Assembly (NCBI RefSeq): GCF_900116255.1
Contig: NZ_FPAI01000001.1
Location: 248,001-312,000, forward strand
DNA length: 64,000 nucleotides
Direction of reading: 5' to 3'
Source of the DNA: Halolactibacillus miurensis
GTDB taxonomy: Bacteria > Bacillota > Bacilli > Bacillales > Amphibacillaceae
The translations under genes and the position numbers were made by a program. The notes under the pieces were generated by a model, which searched no databases, was not told where the DNA came from, and saw only the letters and a list, made by a program, of their open reading frames with translations. Of the stretch, positions 52,131 to 61,045 are shown one piece after another. Positions within the stretch are counted from its first letter, which is position 1. Each line of letters starts with the position of its first letter.

Positions 52131-53147
52131 TTATAAATAGTTGTTTAAGTCATCAATTGTCTCGATCTCATCAAAATGTTCAATAATTGTATTGATTCTA
52201 GCTTCATCTAATTGATAAACGTGCTGGATGGTGGCTTCTGGTATCTCGTTAAGTTTCATGGTTAACATCTTGTGTAAAGCTTTAGCCATCCCTTGTTTTA
52301 ACCCTTGTTCTAATCCCTGTTCTAAACCTTCTTCTCTAAGAATGTCGGCAATTGTCATGACGACGTCACTTCCTTTCGGATAGGCTTGTTCTAATGTTTT
52401 CACTATATCATGGATATCGTGTTTTGAGAATGCGCCACTAGCACTAAAAATGTATCGGATTAATGTTTCAAAGTAGGCTAAGCCAACATCTTTCATATCA
52501 ACAGTATAGATGACATCAATGGCGTGATAGATCATTTGTTTTAATATTTTGGGGTCATCTGAGTGAATATCACGTAAGGCAGTAAAGGATAATCTTAATT
52601 CTATTGGTCCTAAAATGTCTGCATCTGAAAATGTGGAGACATCAAACAAGATATAGTTAAAATTAGGCGTGTAGCTTTTCATTGCTTCACTTAATAGATC
52701 GAACCCTTCGATTAAGTCGGCTAACGACTCACCTGTATGCCAGGGGTTTTTTCCGTGATAAATCACAAGTGGAATAATCAAGGGTAGTTTAGCTGACTTA
52801 TGTTGATGTGCCGCCGTTTTCCATATATCACACATGTACTGTAGTAACTGCACGGCAACTGTGGGACTTTGAAAGCTTTTGTGTTCAAACAATAGATAGA
52901 GATACCCAACTTTTTGGTTCATCTCAACTTTAAACAAGAGATCGGAAAACACTTCTTTTAGATGCTCGTTAATGAAACTGTCTTTCTGAGGTTCGAGTGT
53001 CTCTACATCGATGATGTCTACGATATGTGCTGGTAAATAATGAACCAAAAATTCTTTTGTGACAGTTATGTTGTGAAACGTTTCTTTAAAGAATTTGTCA
53101 TGGGGGTTTTGGATATGAATGATTATCACCTGCTTTGTAAGTTTCAC
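52131..53147 (-). CDS. Rpn family recombination-promoting nuclease/putative transposase
   Basis: The 338-residue protein has the PD-(D/E)xK-type core of the Rpn/Transposase_31 family: HDKFFKETF, then FSDLLFKVEMNQK and the LLFEHKSFQ motif (E-x-K), followed by LPLIIPLVIYHGKNPW. The C-terminal part carries the repeated GLEQGLEQGLKQGMAKAL segment typical of these proteins, whose C-termini vary fast. Relatives (RpnA in E. coli) are calcium-dependent DNA nucleases that promote RecA-independent recombination. No mobile-element ends surround it, so it appears as a resident gene. Confidence 0.9.
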   Translation of the reverse strand: MKLTKQVIIIHIQNPHDKFFKETFHNITVTKEFLVHYLPAHIVDIIDVETLEPQKDSFINEHLKEVFSDLLFKVEMNQKVGYLYLLFEHKSFQSPTVAVQLLQYMCDIWKTAAHQHKSAKLPLIIPLVIYHGKNPWHTGESLADLIEGFDLLSEAMKSYTPNFNYILFDVSTFSDADILGPIELRLSFTALRDIHSDDPKILKQMIYHAIDVIYTVDMKDVGLAYFETLIRYIFSASGAFSKHDIHDIVKTLEQAYPKGSDVVMTIADILREEGLEQGLEQGLKQGMAKALHKMLTMKLNEIPEATIQHVYQLDEARINTIIEHFDEIETIDDLNNYL

Positions 53148-53333
53148 AGATATGTTTTCTGTGACTCATGAGTTAATCACATCTTAAATGAAAACAAGTC
53201 ATGTATCCAATTGCCTAAATCGGAGAATTGGTAAATGGGGTCTTATGGTGAGGAGAATATTAAATACTCAGGTGAAAAGTTCATCTTCATTTGCCTTGAA
53301 GGTATAAAAATTTTTTCTAGTATGCGTGCGACT
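53148..53333. other. Intergenic region upstream of the Rpn-family gene
   Basis: Nothing convincing is coded here. CCAATT at 53209 and AATTGG at 53227 form a short inverted repeat. Promoter elements for the Rpn gene must lie here by position. Confidence 0.35.
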
Positions 53334-53364
53334 AAAAAAACCTACCAGAGATTCTGGTAGGCTT
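53334..53364 (-). terminator. Terminator of the CofE-like gene
   Basis: On the minus strand AAAGCCTACCAGA pairs with TCTGGTAGGTTT around a short loop and is followed by a T run of seven. Confidence 0.85.
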
Positions 53365-53404
53365 TACTATGATAGATATCGCGTATCCGATTCTTTATGA
53401 TTGC

Positions 53405-54595
53405 TTAAACTGTATAGTTATCAAAATAACCTTGGATATAGACAATCGGTGTCCCTTTATCACCACTACCTGATGTTAAATCAGCTAGCGAACCGATGAG
53501 GTCAGTTAAACGACGCGGGGTTGTCCCTTGTGCTTCCATATGTCCGACCAAATCATCTTGTTTATTTCTAATGTAGTTAGAGATGGCATTTTTTAATTCG
53601 TCACCTTTTAAGTCACTAAAGTTATTGTCAGCAAGATACTTTAATTTCACTTCATTCGGTGTCCCGTCTAAACCAGTCGTAAAGGCTGGTGAAACAACTG
53701 GGTCTGCCAACTCCCAAATTTTACCCGCGGGGTCTTTAAAAGCACCGTCACCATAGACCATCACTTCGATTTGTTTCCCAGTTTTTTCAGACAGCGTCTG
53801 TTGAATCCTGTCAACGACAGGCTGAGCGTTATGTGGGAATAATTTCACGCGGTCTTCGGTTGATTTATTCGACCCAAGTAATCCATATTCTCCGTTAAAA
53901 CCACTGCCATCGATTGAATGATTTAAAATATCATCCAGTGTATGGACGGTTTCTGCGCCTTCTGCTTTTAAAATGCGCTTAGTTCTCACGCGTGTATGAA
54001 TATCACAAGCGAGCACATGTTTTGTATAGTTAAGAATGGCCTTGGCATTATTCGCAAAAATAACTTCACATTCAGCTCCAGCTTCTTCTGCGACTTCTTT
54101 ATAGTAATCGATATAGTCCACACCTGTGAAAGTGTGCTTCTGATAACCAAAGTGGTCACGGAAAGTTTTCTCATCTAAAACATCTGTCCATGGATTAATG
54201 CCCTTTTCATCTAAGTGATCGAGTTCAACTAAATGGTTACCGACTTCATCAGACGGATAACTAAACATAATCACTACTTTCTTTGCGCCCATACTAATCC
54301 CGCGAAGTAAAGTCGCAAAGCGGTTACGACTTAAAATAGGGAAAATAACCCCAACGGTTTCGTCGCCAAACTTATCTTGAATATCGGTCGCAATTTGAGC
54401 GGTTGTCGCATAGTTTCCTTGTGCTCGTGCGACAATTGATTCTGTTACGGCAACAATATCTTTATCTTGAGGTACAAATTCACCTTGATCAATCGCTTTC
54501 ATCACGCTATCAACAACAATCGCTTCGATGCTGTCACCTTCATTAATAATGGGGCATCGTAAGCCTCTCGTAACGGTTCCTATTACACGTTCCAT
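53405..54595 (-). CDS. Coenzyme F420-0:L-glutamate ligase-like protein (CofE family)
   Basis: The 396-residue protein opens with VIGTVTRGLRCPIINEGDSI and DIVAVTESIVARAQGN, the nucleotide- and substrate-binding start of CofE-family ligases, and later shows VYGDGAFKDPAGKIWELADP and the TGLDGTPNEVKLKYLAD segment. CofE adds glutamates to coenzyme F420 in archaea and actinobacteria. Most Bacillota lack F420, and I see no other F420 gene, so this long form probably ligates an amino acid to some other acceptor. It is single, with a terminator, and divergent from a LysR regulator. Confidence 0.8.
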   Translation of the reverse strand: MERVIGTVTRGLRCPIINEGDSIEAIVVDSVMKAIDQGEFVPQDKDIVAVTESIVARAQGNYATTAQIATDIQDKFGDETVGVIFPILSRNRFATLLRGISMGAKKVVIMFSYPSDEVGNHLVELDHLDEKGINPWTDVLDEKTFRDHFGYQKHTFTGVDYIDYYKEVAEEAGAECEVIFANNAKAILNYTKHVLACDIHTRVRTKRILKAEGAETVHTLDDILNHSIDGSGFNGEYGLLGSNKSTEDRVKLFPHNAQPVVDRIQQTLSEKTGKQIEVMVYGDGAFKDPAGKIWELADPVVSPAFTTGLDGTPNEVKLKYLADNNFSDLKGDELKNAISNYIRNKQDDLVGHMEAQGTTPRRLTDLIGSLADLTSGSGDKGTPIVYIQGYFDNYTV

Positions 54596-54631
54596 TTGTA
54601 TTCGCTCCTTAAAAAGTCGATTATTTAACGT

Positions 54632-54659
54632 GTAAACAACAATTAATGTTCGTGTTTAC
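54632..54659. promoter_or_regulatory. Dyad in the cofE-like/LysR intergenic region
   Basis: GTAAAC and GTTTAC are the outer arms of a 28-base inverted repeat whose centre (AACAATTAATGTT) is also dyadic. It lies in the promoter region between divergent genes, a usual place for a LysR site. Confidence 0.45.
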
Positions 54660-54817
54660 TATTACACTATACGCGCTTGTTATCTATAAGTAAAGTTGAT
54701 ATATTGAATATGAGATATAATTAAAACGAATATCAATAGAGGGCATGCATAGATAATCAGTTCTTATCGATGCGGTTAGACCCAAACATTTAAGTGAAAA
54801 GAAATGGAGTGACAGAA

Positions 54818-55711
54818 GTGAAAGCAAAACTCGATTTGTACCGAATTTTTGTCGAAGTAGCTGAAAGAAAAAGTCTATCAAAAGCAAAAGAACATCTGTT
54901 TATGAGCCAACCAGCTATTAGTCAAGCACTAAAGCAACTAGAAGAGAGTTTGAATCAGCGACTATTCCACCGGGAATCACGCGGTGTAGAATTAACGACC
55001 GAAGGGAAAGTACTGTATCAGTATGTGAAAGATGCCCTGCACCTGATTGACCAAGGAGAAAAACAACTCGATGCCTATCAACAATTAGAAGCAGGCGAGC
55101 TTAGTATCGGTGTCGGTGATACGGTAAGTAAATATTATTTACTCCCGTTTCTACAGGCGTTTCATGAGCGCTATCCCAATGTGCATTTTAAAATCGTAAA
55201 TGGAACGACTTTAGAATTACTCCCACTTGTGAAAAGCGGGGAAGTTGATTTTGCGGTCTGTAATTTACCTGTGACCGATCCTGTGATTGAAACGAAACCT
55301 TGTCTAGAAGTGCGGGATGTGTTTGTTTGCGGAGAAAAATATCACGATAATTTTAGCCAGCCCATCTCGATTGAGACGTTATTGACGTACCCCATTATTT
55401 CGTTAGAGAAAAAGTCTAATTCACGTCGCTTTGTGGAGAACTACTTGATATCAAAAGGTTTTGAATATACACCGACATTTGAAATCGGTTCTTATGATCT
55501 CCTCGTTGAGTTTGCGAAAATTAATGTAGGTATCGCTGCGGTGGTACGTCCATTTTCTGATGAGGCGATCAACCGAGGTGAGGTCTATGAAGTACCTCTA
55601 CTTGAACCGTTACCAACACGTCATATCGGTTTATGTTTAAAAAATAATGTTCCACCATCACAAGCAGCACGCACGTTTATGGAGATGATGAACGATGACT
55701 TGAAAATATGA
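54818..55711 (+). CDS. LysR family transcriptional regulator
   Basis: The 297-residue protein has a LysR winged helix at the N-terminus (AERKSLSKAKEHLFMSQPAISQALKQLEE, then RLFHRESRGVELTTEG) and a two-lobe periplasmic-binding-like effector domain from about residue 85. It binds DNA as a tetramer and responds to a small ligand. GTG 54818 is chosen because ATGGAG lies about nine bases upstream; earlier in-frame GTGs at 54794 and 54809 surround that site. It is divergent from the CofE-like gene, its most probable target. Confidence 0.92.
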   Translation: MKAKLDLYRIFVEVAERKSLSKAKEHLFMSQPAISQALKQLEESLNQRLFHRESRGVELTTEGKVLYQYVKDALHLIDQGEKQLDAYQQLEAGELSIGVGDTVSKYYLLPFLQAFHERYPNVHFKIVNGTTLELLPLVKSGEVDFAVCNLPVTDPVIETKPCLEVRDVFVCGEKYHDNFSQPISIETLLTYPIISLEKKSNSRRFVENYLISKGFEYTPTFEIGSYDLLVEFAKINVGIAAVVRPFSDEAINRGEVYEVPLLEPLPTRHIGLCLKNNVPPSQAARTFMEMMNDDLKI

Positions 55712-55727
55712 CTGGTTCAGCAAAGTC

Positions 55728-56726
55728 TTATTTGTAAATGAGCTGTCTTTTATGTTTGGCTGATAAGTATAGAACGATAAAACGATAAGCATCAACGATC
55801 CCGCGAGTCGTAATGACGCCGATAAAAGCAAGGGTGCCGAGTTTTCCGCCTGCATTCTCTAAGAACGGTTGACTAAAAATCATCGTGATGGCACTTATGA
55901 GGGAAGCTAAGTAAAACAATGACACACGTGGTAAGACTAACCGATTGCTCATAGCGGTAAACGTTCCCATCATAAAGGCAGCAAGTAGAATGTGAGGGAT
56001 AGTGATTGGAATGACCATTCCGATTAGCACAATAGCCATAGTGGCTATACTTGAGGCAAAAATGGGGTCATGTTTCAGGTAGCGCCTGATGGTGAGGGTC
56101 AGCCAGGTCCCTAATAATGTAAAGAAAATAAGCCATAGCTGCATCTTGACGTCAGGAATCGTCAGACTAACTGGGCGGTGACCAAGCACATAGCCAGAAG
56201 TTAAGGTTCCAATTAAACTTAAGGCACCTAATTTGCCGCCATAACCGACAAAGGTGTAGCGACTAAATACATAGATGATCCCGGTGACAACGGCCGCGAG
56301 GATAATGCACCAAAAATCGGGTAAGAAAACGGTATGAGTCATACCAATGAAGGAACCGGTATAAATGATGGTCTTTTGTCGTTTGAAAAAAACAGCACCA
56401 CTTAAGCCAACGACGGCAGATGATAAATAGGCACCGAACTGAAAAGTATGACCGAGACTAAAGGTAATCATCGCTGAGCTAATGATTAAGATGACTGTTG
56501 TCGTGTCGGTCTTCTTCCAGTGATACGGTGATTTAAAGTGCCGCTCAAAAAACTGCAGGGCGAGGGCATGAAGTTTCAGTGAAAAGAAAAACAGACCAAG
56601 GAGAAAAAACAAACCAAATAACCACCTCGTTTGAGACATGACCCAATCGACAAAACTTATCGTAAACAACATGAGACCGATTAGGGCGAGGGGTAAGAAA
56701 CCGAGTAGTAATAGAAGGAGTGACAT
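55728..56726 (-). CDS. Unrecognised multi-pass membrane protein with repeated GGKLG motif
   Basis: I do not recognise this family. The 332-residue product is made of about ten hydrophobic helices. Two segments are alike: GGKLGALSLIGTLTSG in the middle and GGKLGTLAFIGVITTRG near the C-terminus. A third, weaker relative (SGAVFFKRQKTIIYTGSFIG) precedes them, pointing to internal duplication as in many transporters. ATG 56726 has AGAGGTG upstream; the frame stays open to a TTG at 56816 without a ribosome site. The gene converges with the LysR gene and is divergent from alanine dehydrogenase. Confidence 0.65.
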   Translation of the reverse strand: MSLLLLLLGFLPLALIGLMLFTISFVDWVMSQTRWLFGLFFLLGLFFFSLKLHALALQFFERHFKSPYHWKKTDTTTVILIISSAMITFSLGHTFQFGAYLSSAVVGLSGAVFFKRQKTIIYTGSFIGMTHTVFLPDFWCIILAAVVTGIIYVFSRYTFVGYGGKLGALSLIGTLTSGYVLGHRPVSLTIPDVKMQLWLIFFTLLGTWLTLTIRRYLKHDPIFASSIATMAIVLIGMVIPITIPHILLAAFMMGTFTAMSNRLVLPRVSLFYLASLISAITMIFSQPFLENAGGKLGTLAFIGVITTRGIVDAYRFIVLYLSAKHKRQLIYK

Positions 56727-56998
56727 TTGATTCACCTCTTTTAGAAAGTTAGGGTTAGTATTCTTTTCCTTAAATGCCTCATCATGAAAAGAGAAGTTGG
56801 GATATTTTTTTGACAATTTTGTGACAGTTATATCACCGTTCTTGAAAAGGTATGAAATTAATCTCTTTAGGGTATATAAAGACTAACATGTTGATTTATT
56901 AAGCGTTCATTTGTTATGCAGGCTTATATAATTGGATATATGATGTGTTATAGTAAAAGTATGTATATTAATTCACAAATATATTAGGAGGATGTCTT
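56727..56998. other. Divergent intergenic region before ald
   Basis: About 270 AT-rich bases contain the start regions of the membrane-protein gene (leftwards) and ald (rightwards, ribosome site AGGAGG at 56987-56992). I see no riboswitch. Confidence 0.4.
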
Positions 56999-58123
56999 AT
57001 GCGTATTGGTATTCCAAAAGAAATTAAAAACAATGAATTTCGAGTTGCAATGACACCAGTTGGTGTCGAACTATTAACGAAACAAGGTCATGAGGTATTC
57101 ATTGAAACAACAGCCGGCGAAGGTGCTGGCTTTCTAGATGAAGATTATCAGTCAAAAGGGGCTGTTATTGTACCTGAAGCCCGAGACGCTTGGGAAGCAG
57201 AAATGGTGATCAAGGTAAAAGAGCCGCTCGCAAGTGAATATCGCTACTTTAGAGATGATCTGATTTTATTCACGTATCTTCACTTAGCAAATGAACCAAA
57301 GCTGACAGAAGCATTAAAAGAAGCGAAAACGACGGCGATTGCTTATGAGACGATGGTCGGTGCTGATGGCGGTTTACCGATGTTACATCCGATGAGTGTC
57401 ATTGCCGGACGATTGTCTGTTCAAGTAGCCGCCCATTACTTACAAAAACCAATGGGTGGAAGTGGTGCGTTAATTGGTGGTGTTCCAGGTGTTAAAAACG
57501 GTAAAGTCACGATTATTGGCGGTGGTGTCTCTGGACAAAACGCGCTTCAAATTGCGAAAGGTTTAGGTGCTCATGTGACGTTACTTGATATCCGTGCCGA
57601 AGTCTTAACGCAAGTTGAAGCCGATTATGGTCATGAAGTGGTGACGCAAATTTCTAATGAAGTCAATATTCGCGAAGCGATTAAAGATGCGGATATTGTC
57701 GTTGGTGCCGTGCTTATTCCTGGTCGAAAAGCGCCAAAACTGGTGAGTGAGGATATGGTGAAACAAATGAAACCAGGTAGTGTCATCGTTGATATTGCGG
57801 TCGACCAAGGCGGTATTTTTGAAACAGCTGATTTGGTAACCACTCATGATGACCCTGTCTATGAGCGTCACGGTGTCCTACACTATGCGGTTGCGAATAT
57901 GCCAGGGGCTGTTCCGCGAACATCAACGATCGCACTTACGAACGTTACTTTACCTCATGCGGTACAATTAGCTAATCGAGGTGTGAAAAAAGCCGCCGAA
58001 CGCGATCATACGCTGTATAGTGGTATTAATTTATATGATGGTAAGTTAACGAACCTTGCCGTTGCCGAAACATTCGGTTATGAATATCATGAATTTAGTC
58101 AATTAGTCAACGATGAATCATGA
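56999..58123 (+). CDS. ald: Alanine dehydrogenase
   Basis: The 374-residue enzyme has the full-length Ald sequence with Arg15, Lys74 and His95 in place for pyruvate binding and catalysis, the glycine-rich NAD loop around [17 protein letters not shown], and the VDIAVDQGG segment. It interconverts L-alanine and pyruvate plus ammonia with NAD. It is monocistronic, with AGGAGG six bases upstream of ATG and a terminator after. Regulation by an Lrp-like or AdeR protein occurs in relatives but no such gene is adjacent. Confidence 0.96.
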   Translation: MRIGIPKEIKNNEFRVAMTPVGVELLTKQGHEVFIETTAGEGAGFLDEDYQSKGAVIVPEARDAWEAEMVIKVKEPLASEYRYFRDDLILFTYLHLANEPKLTEALKEAKTTAIAYETMVGADGGLPMLHPMSVIAGRLSVQVAAHYLQKPMGGSGALIGGVPGVKNGKVTIIGGGVSGQNALQIAKGLGAHVTLLDIRAEVLTQVEADYGHEVVTQISNEVNIREAIKDADIVVGAVLIPGRKAPKLVSEDMVKQMKPGSVIVDIAVDQGGIFETADLVTTHDDPVYERHGVLHYAVANMPGAVPRTSTIALTNVTLPHAVQLANRGVKKAAERDHTLYSGINLYDGKLTNLAVAETFGYEYHEFSQLVNDES

Positions 58124-58151
58124 CAGACGTCACAAATGATTCTAAAATAGT

Positions 58152-58186
58152 GAAAAGCTCTTGATGAATCCATCAAGGGCTTTTTA
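58152..58186 (+). terminator. Terminator of ald
   Basis: AAAAGCTCTTGATG pairs with CATCAAGGGCTTTT (one G-U pair) around a four-base loop, then T residues. Confidence 0.88.
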
Positions 58187-58226
58187 CTATGGTAAAATAA
58201 AGGTAGAAGAAGGTGAGGTGATTGAA

Positions 58227-60176
58227 ATGAATCATACGATAGGCGTCTTTGCCCATGTCGATACCGGTAAAACCACCTTTGTGGAACAGTGGCTTTATAA
58301 CAGTGGCAGCTTAAAACAAAAAGGGCGGGTCGATCATAAAAATAGTTTTCTTGATCAACACCGAATTGAAAAAGCACGCGGTATTACGATTTTTAGTGAT
58401 TATGGCGTGATTGAAACAGCAACCGACCGATTATATATTATGGATACACCTGGTCACGTCGATTTTCAGATGGAGATGGAACGTGCCCTTAGTGTGATTG
58501 ACGTCGGTGTTTTGCTCGTGAGTGCTAAAGAAGGTGTCGTCTCACATACAAGAACGGTCTATCACTTATTAAAAGACAGAAACATTCCGGTGATCTTTTT
58601 CATTAATAAAACCGACCTATTAGGTGCCGACGTTAAAAAAGTGACAAGCATGATTGATCAACTTACTGGTACAGATAGCTATTTATTCGAAACAAGTGAT
58701 TTGAAGGCAACTGATATAGAAGCGTTAGCTTTGTTGGCTGAGAGTTTAATGGACGCTTACCTCTCGGACACATTGAAAGAAAAAGATATCATGACGTTCA
58801 TAACTGAACGTTTCAAAGAAAGTGCGCTCGTTCCTGTTTTTAAAGGTGCCACGTTACATAACGAGGGATTGGATGTGTTTGATCACTGGCTTAGGCGTTT
58901 GTTACCAAGAGAAAAGCATGTCGAGCATCATCAGCCAGTGGCGGATGTGTTTAAAGTGCGTTACGAAAACGGTGAACGATTAGTCTTTGTGAAAGTATTA
59001 GCGGGTGAATTTAACGTGCGTGATGAAGTGACTTATAAAACGTTCACGGGTGAGTTAATGACAGAAAAAATAACCGCAATCAAACAGATGAACGGGCCGA
59101 AGCAAACATCGATTCAGTCAGCGACAACAGGGATGTTAGTGGCCTTGGTCGGCTTATCAACGGTTCAAGTATTTGACCGTTTGAATGATCCAGATTATCA
59201 AGGCGTGTCAAAGCTCAAACCAACGTTAACGGTTGATATCATCACATCAGCTGATCTCCATGATCTGTACCAAGACATGTTGAAGTTAACAGAAGAAGAC
59301 CCGAGTTTAGCCGCCAGACTCAGTCAAGATAAAACCCGGGTGCAGCTAGATGTCCACGGAGAAGTACAGCTAGAAATTTTAGCTGATATTATTTCTGATC
59401 GGTTTGGTTATGAGGTCACTTTTTCACAACCGGACATTTTATATCAAGAGACGATTAAACAACCTGTCTATGGTTATGGTCACTTTGAACCGCTCAAGCA
59501 CTATGCCGAGGTACATCTCTTATTAGAGCCGGCAAAAAGAGGCTCTGGTATCCAGTTTAAGTCAGCGTGTGATGTAAATCAGCTCAGTGTTAGTCATCAG
59601 CGCTTAATCGAACAACATCTCTTTGAGAAGTCCCATAAAGGGACAGTGATCGGGGCTCCGCTCACTGATGTTTCCGTGACGTTAACAAATGGCCAGGCCC
59701 ATGAAAAACATACCAGTGGTGGCGACTTCAGAGAAGCCACTTGGCGTGCCCTAAGGCAGGCCTTATTGATGACAGACATGGTGTTATTAGAACCACTGTA
59801 TCGTGTGGAGGCAACGGTGACGCCGGATTTACTCGGTAAATTGATGCAAGACATCACCAAAGCAGGTGGTGAGACCGATGCCCCGCTCATAAGAGAAACA
59901 GATGTTTTTCTGACCGGTCGTGTGCCGGTTAAGACATTTTATGACTATCCAAAAAAGTTCTTGAGCTATACAAAAGGAGAAGGTCACCTTGGTCTTAGCT
60001 TTTTTGGATATGATGAAGTTAACGATCTAGAGTCAATCACCGCAGCACAAGCATATGATCCGTGGCATGACGAAGAAACAACCGGGGATTCAATCTTTTG
60101 TCAAAAAGGGAAAGGTTATACGGTAAAAGCAGACGAAGCAGCACAAGCGATGCACTTACCGATAATAAAGAAATGA
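58227..60176 (+). CDS. TetM/EF-G-like translational GTPase (ribosomal protection family member)
   Basis: The 649-residue protein has an EF-G-type GTPase domain: G1 AHVDTGKTTF, the switch I region ending in RGITIF, G3 DTPGHVDF and G4 NKTD. Further EF-G-like domains follow (beta barrel around FVKVLAGEFNVRDEV, then QLDVHGEVQLEILAD and a C-terminal VFLTGRVPVKTFYDYP segment). The layout is that of tetracycline ribosomal protection proteins, but the sequence is clearly unlike TetM/TetO, so resistance must not be assumed; a housekeeping or stress ribosome factor is as likely. ATG 58227 follows AAGGTGAGG. A LURP-one-like gene follows eight bases after the stop. Confidence 0.85.
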   Translation: MNHTIGVFAHVDTGKTTFVEQWLYNSGSLKQKGRVDHKNSFLDQHRIEKARGITIFSDYGVIETATDRLYIMDTPGHVDFQMEMERALSVIDVGVLLVSAKEGVVSHTRTVYHLLKDRNIPVIFFINKTDLLGADVKKVTSMIDQLTGTDSYLFETSDLKATDIEALALLAESLMDAYLSDTLKEKDIMTFITERFKESALVPVFKGATLHNEGLDVFDHWLRRLLPREKHVEHHQPVADVFKVRYENGERLVFVKVLAGEFNVRDEVTYKTFTGELMTEKITAIKQMNGPKQTSIQSATTGMLVALVGLSTVQVFDRLNDPDYQGVSKLKPTLTVDIITSADLHDLYQDMLKLTEEDPSLAARLSQDKTRVQLDVHGEVQLEILADIISDRFGYEVTFSQPDILYQETIKQPVYGYGHFEPLKHYAEVHLLLEPAKRGSGIQFKSACDVNQLSVSHQRLIEQHLFEKSHKGTVIGAPLTDVSVTLTNGQAHEKHTSGGDFREATWRALRQALLMTDMVLLEPLYRVEATVTPDLLGKLMQDITKAGGETDAPLIRETDVFLTGRVPVKTFYDYPKKFLSYTKGEGHLGLSFFGYDEVNDLESITAAQAYDPWHDEETTGDSIFCQKGKGYTVKADEAAQAMHLPIIKK

Positions 60177-60184
60177 GGGATACA

Positions 60185-60658
60185 ATGACAACATTTTATA
60201 TGCGTCAAAAAGTATTTAGCTTAGGTGAAAAGTTTACCATTACTGACCAGAATGAAGAGGCGAAGTATACCGTTCAAGGAAGTTTCATGCAGATTCCGAA
60301 ACAATTTACGATTTATGATCAGACCAATCAAGCTGTTGGGACGATTACGAAGAAAATGATCAGTCTCCTGCCAGCTTTTTATGTCTCTGTCGATGGGTTT
60401 AAAGAGATTATGATCCAAAAAGCGTTCACTTTTTTCAAAACCCGCTTTGATATTCATGCGGAAAATATTCATATTGTTGGCGACATTTTTGATAAGTATT
60501 TTGAGGTCCACGGTCCGGCAGGTGTGATTGCCTATGTTGAAGAGAAATGGTTCACCTGGGGAGATACATATACGATTGACGTGGCAGATGGGCGTTATGA
60601 AGCGCTTGTCATTAGTCTTATTGTTGCGATTGACTTTGCGAAGGCTCAGGAGAACTGA
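60185..60658 (+). CDS. LURP-one-related (LOR/YxjI-like) family protein
   Basis: The 157-residue protein has a Tubby-like beta-barrel pattern of the LOR family: FYMRQKVFSLGEKFTI at the start, then QIPKQFTIYDQTNQAVGTITKK, and a C-terminal hydrophobic helix LVISLIVAIDFA. Function is unknown for bacterial members; related folds bind membranes or phospholipids. ATG 60185 has GAGGGATAC upstream. It follows the TetM-like gene closely and shares its transcript, ending at a terminator. Confidence 0.88.
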   Translation: MTTFYMRQKVFSLGEKFTITDQNEEAKYTVQGSFMQIPKQFTIYDQTNQAVGTITKKMISLLPAFYVSVDGFKEIMIQKAFTFFKTRFDIHAENIHIVGDIFDKYFEVHGPAGVIAYVEEKWFTWGDTYTIDVADGRYEALVISLIVAIDFAKAQEN

Positions 60659-60676
60659 TGCGTTAAAAAATAGCAC

Positions 60677-60716
60677 AAAAAAAGCAGACGATAGGATAGC
60701 TACCGTTTGCTTTTTC
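60677..60716 (+). terminator. Terminator of the GTPase-LOR operon
   Basis: AAAAAGCAGACG pairs with CGTTTGCTTTTT (one G-T pair) around a loop of about 12 bases, ending in T residues. Confidence 0.8.
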
Positions 60717-60843
60717 ATTGTTCGTTATCACAGTTACCCTAAACCTAAAACGCGTATGTTTCTCCTCTCTTACAATGCTTCTTATGCCTTCACGTTTTTT
60801 CTCCTATAGTTCATATCTTTGTCATACCCCATGTTAGCTGCTT

Positions 60844-60911
60844 TTATCCACATGGTTATACACATATACCGCCTGGTTCATGATTCGTTTTTGTTATCCA
60901 CAAGTGGATAA
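60844..60911. promoter_or_regulatory. DnaA-box cluster upstream of the chemoreceptor gene
   Basis: Three exact DnaA boxes (TTATNCACA) lie within 59 bases: TTATCCACA at 60844 and 60894, and TTATACACA at 60856. An opposed near-match AGTGGATAA at 60903-60911 makes the last a head-to-head pair. The rest of the 60717-61045 gap holds no gene I can support. Confidence 0.75.
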
Positions 60912-61045
60912 GTGTTGTTTGTGCAGAAAAATAGGTCGTTCGTGATTGATTGCTTTTAAGGAGTTGTACTCTTGTTATAGTCAAAGCAAACCATACAAAT
61001 AAATGAAGGCGTTTACTTGAAGTGAAAACAAAAAGGAGCAGATCA

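Noticed and set aside
52131-53147. Transposon
   Set aside because: The protein belongs to a family named putative transposase, but no terminal inverted repeats, target duplications or other element genes surround it.
58227-60176. Tetracycline resistance gene
   Set aside because: The domain layout is like TetM but motifs such as the G1 region and following loop differ clearly, and there is no mobile element nearby; only family membership is supported.
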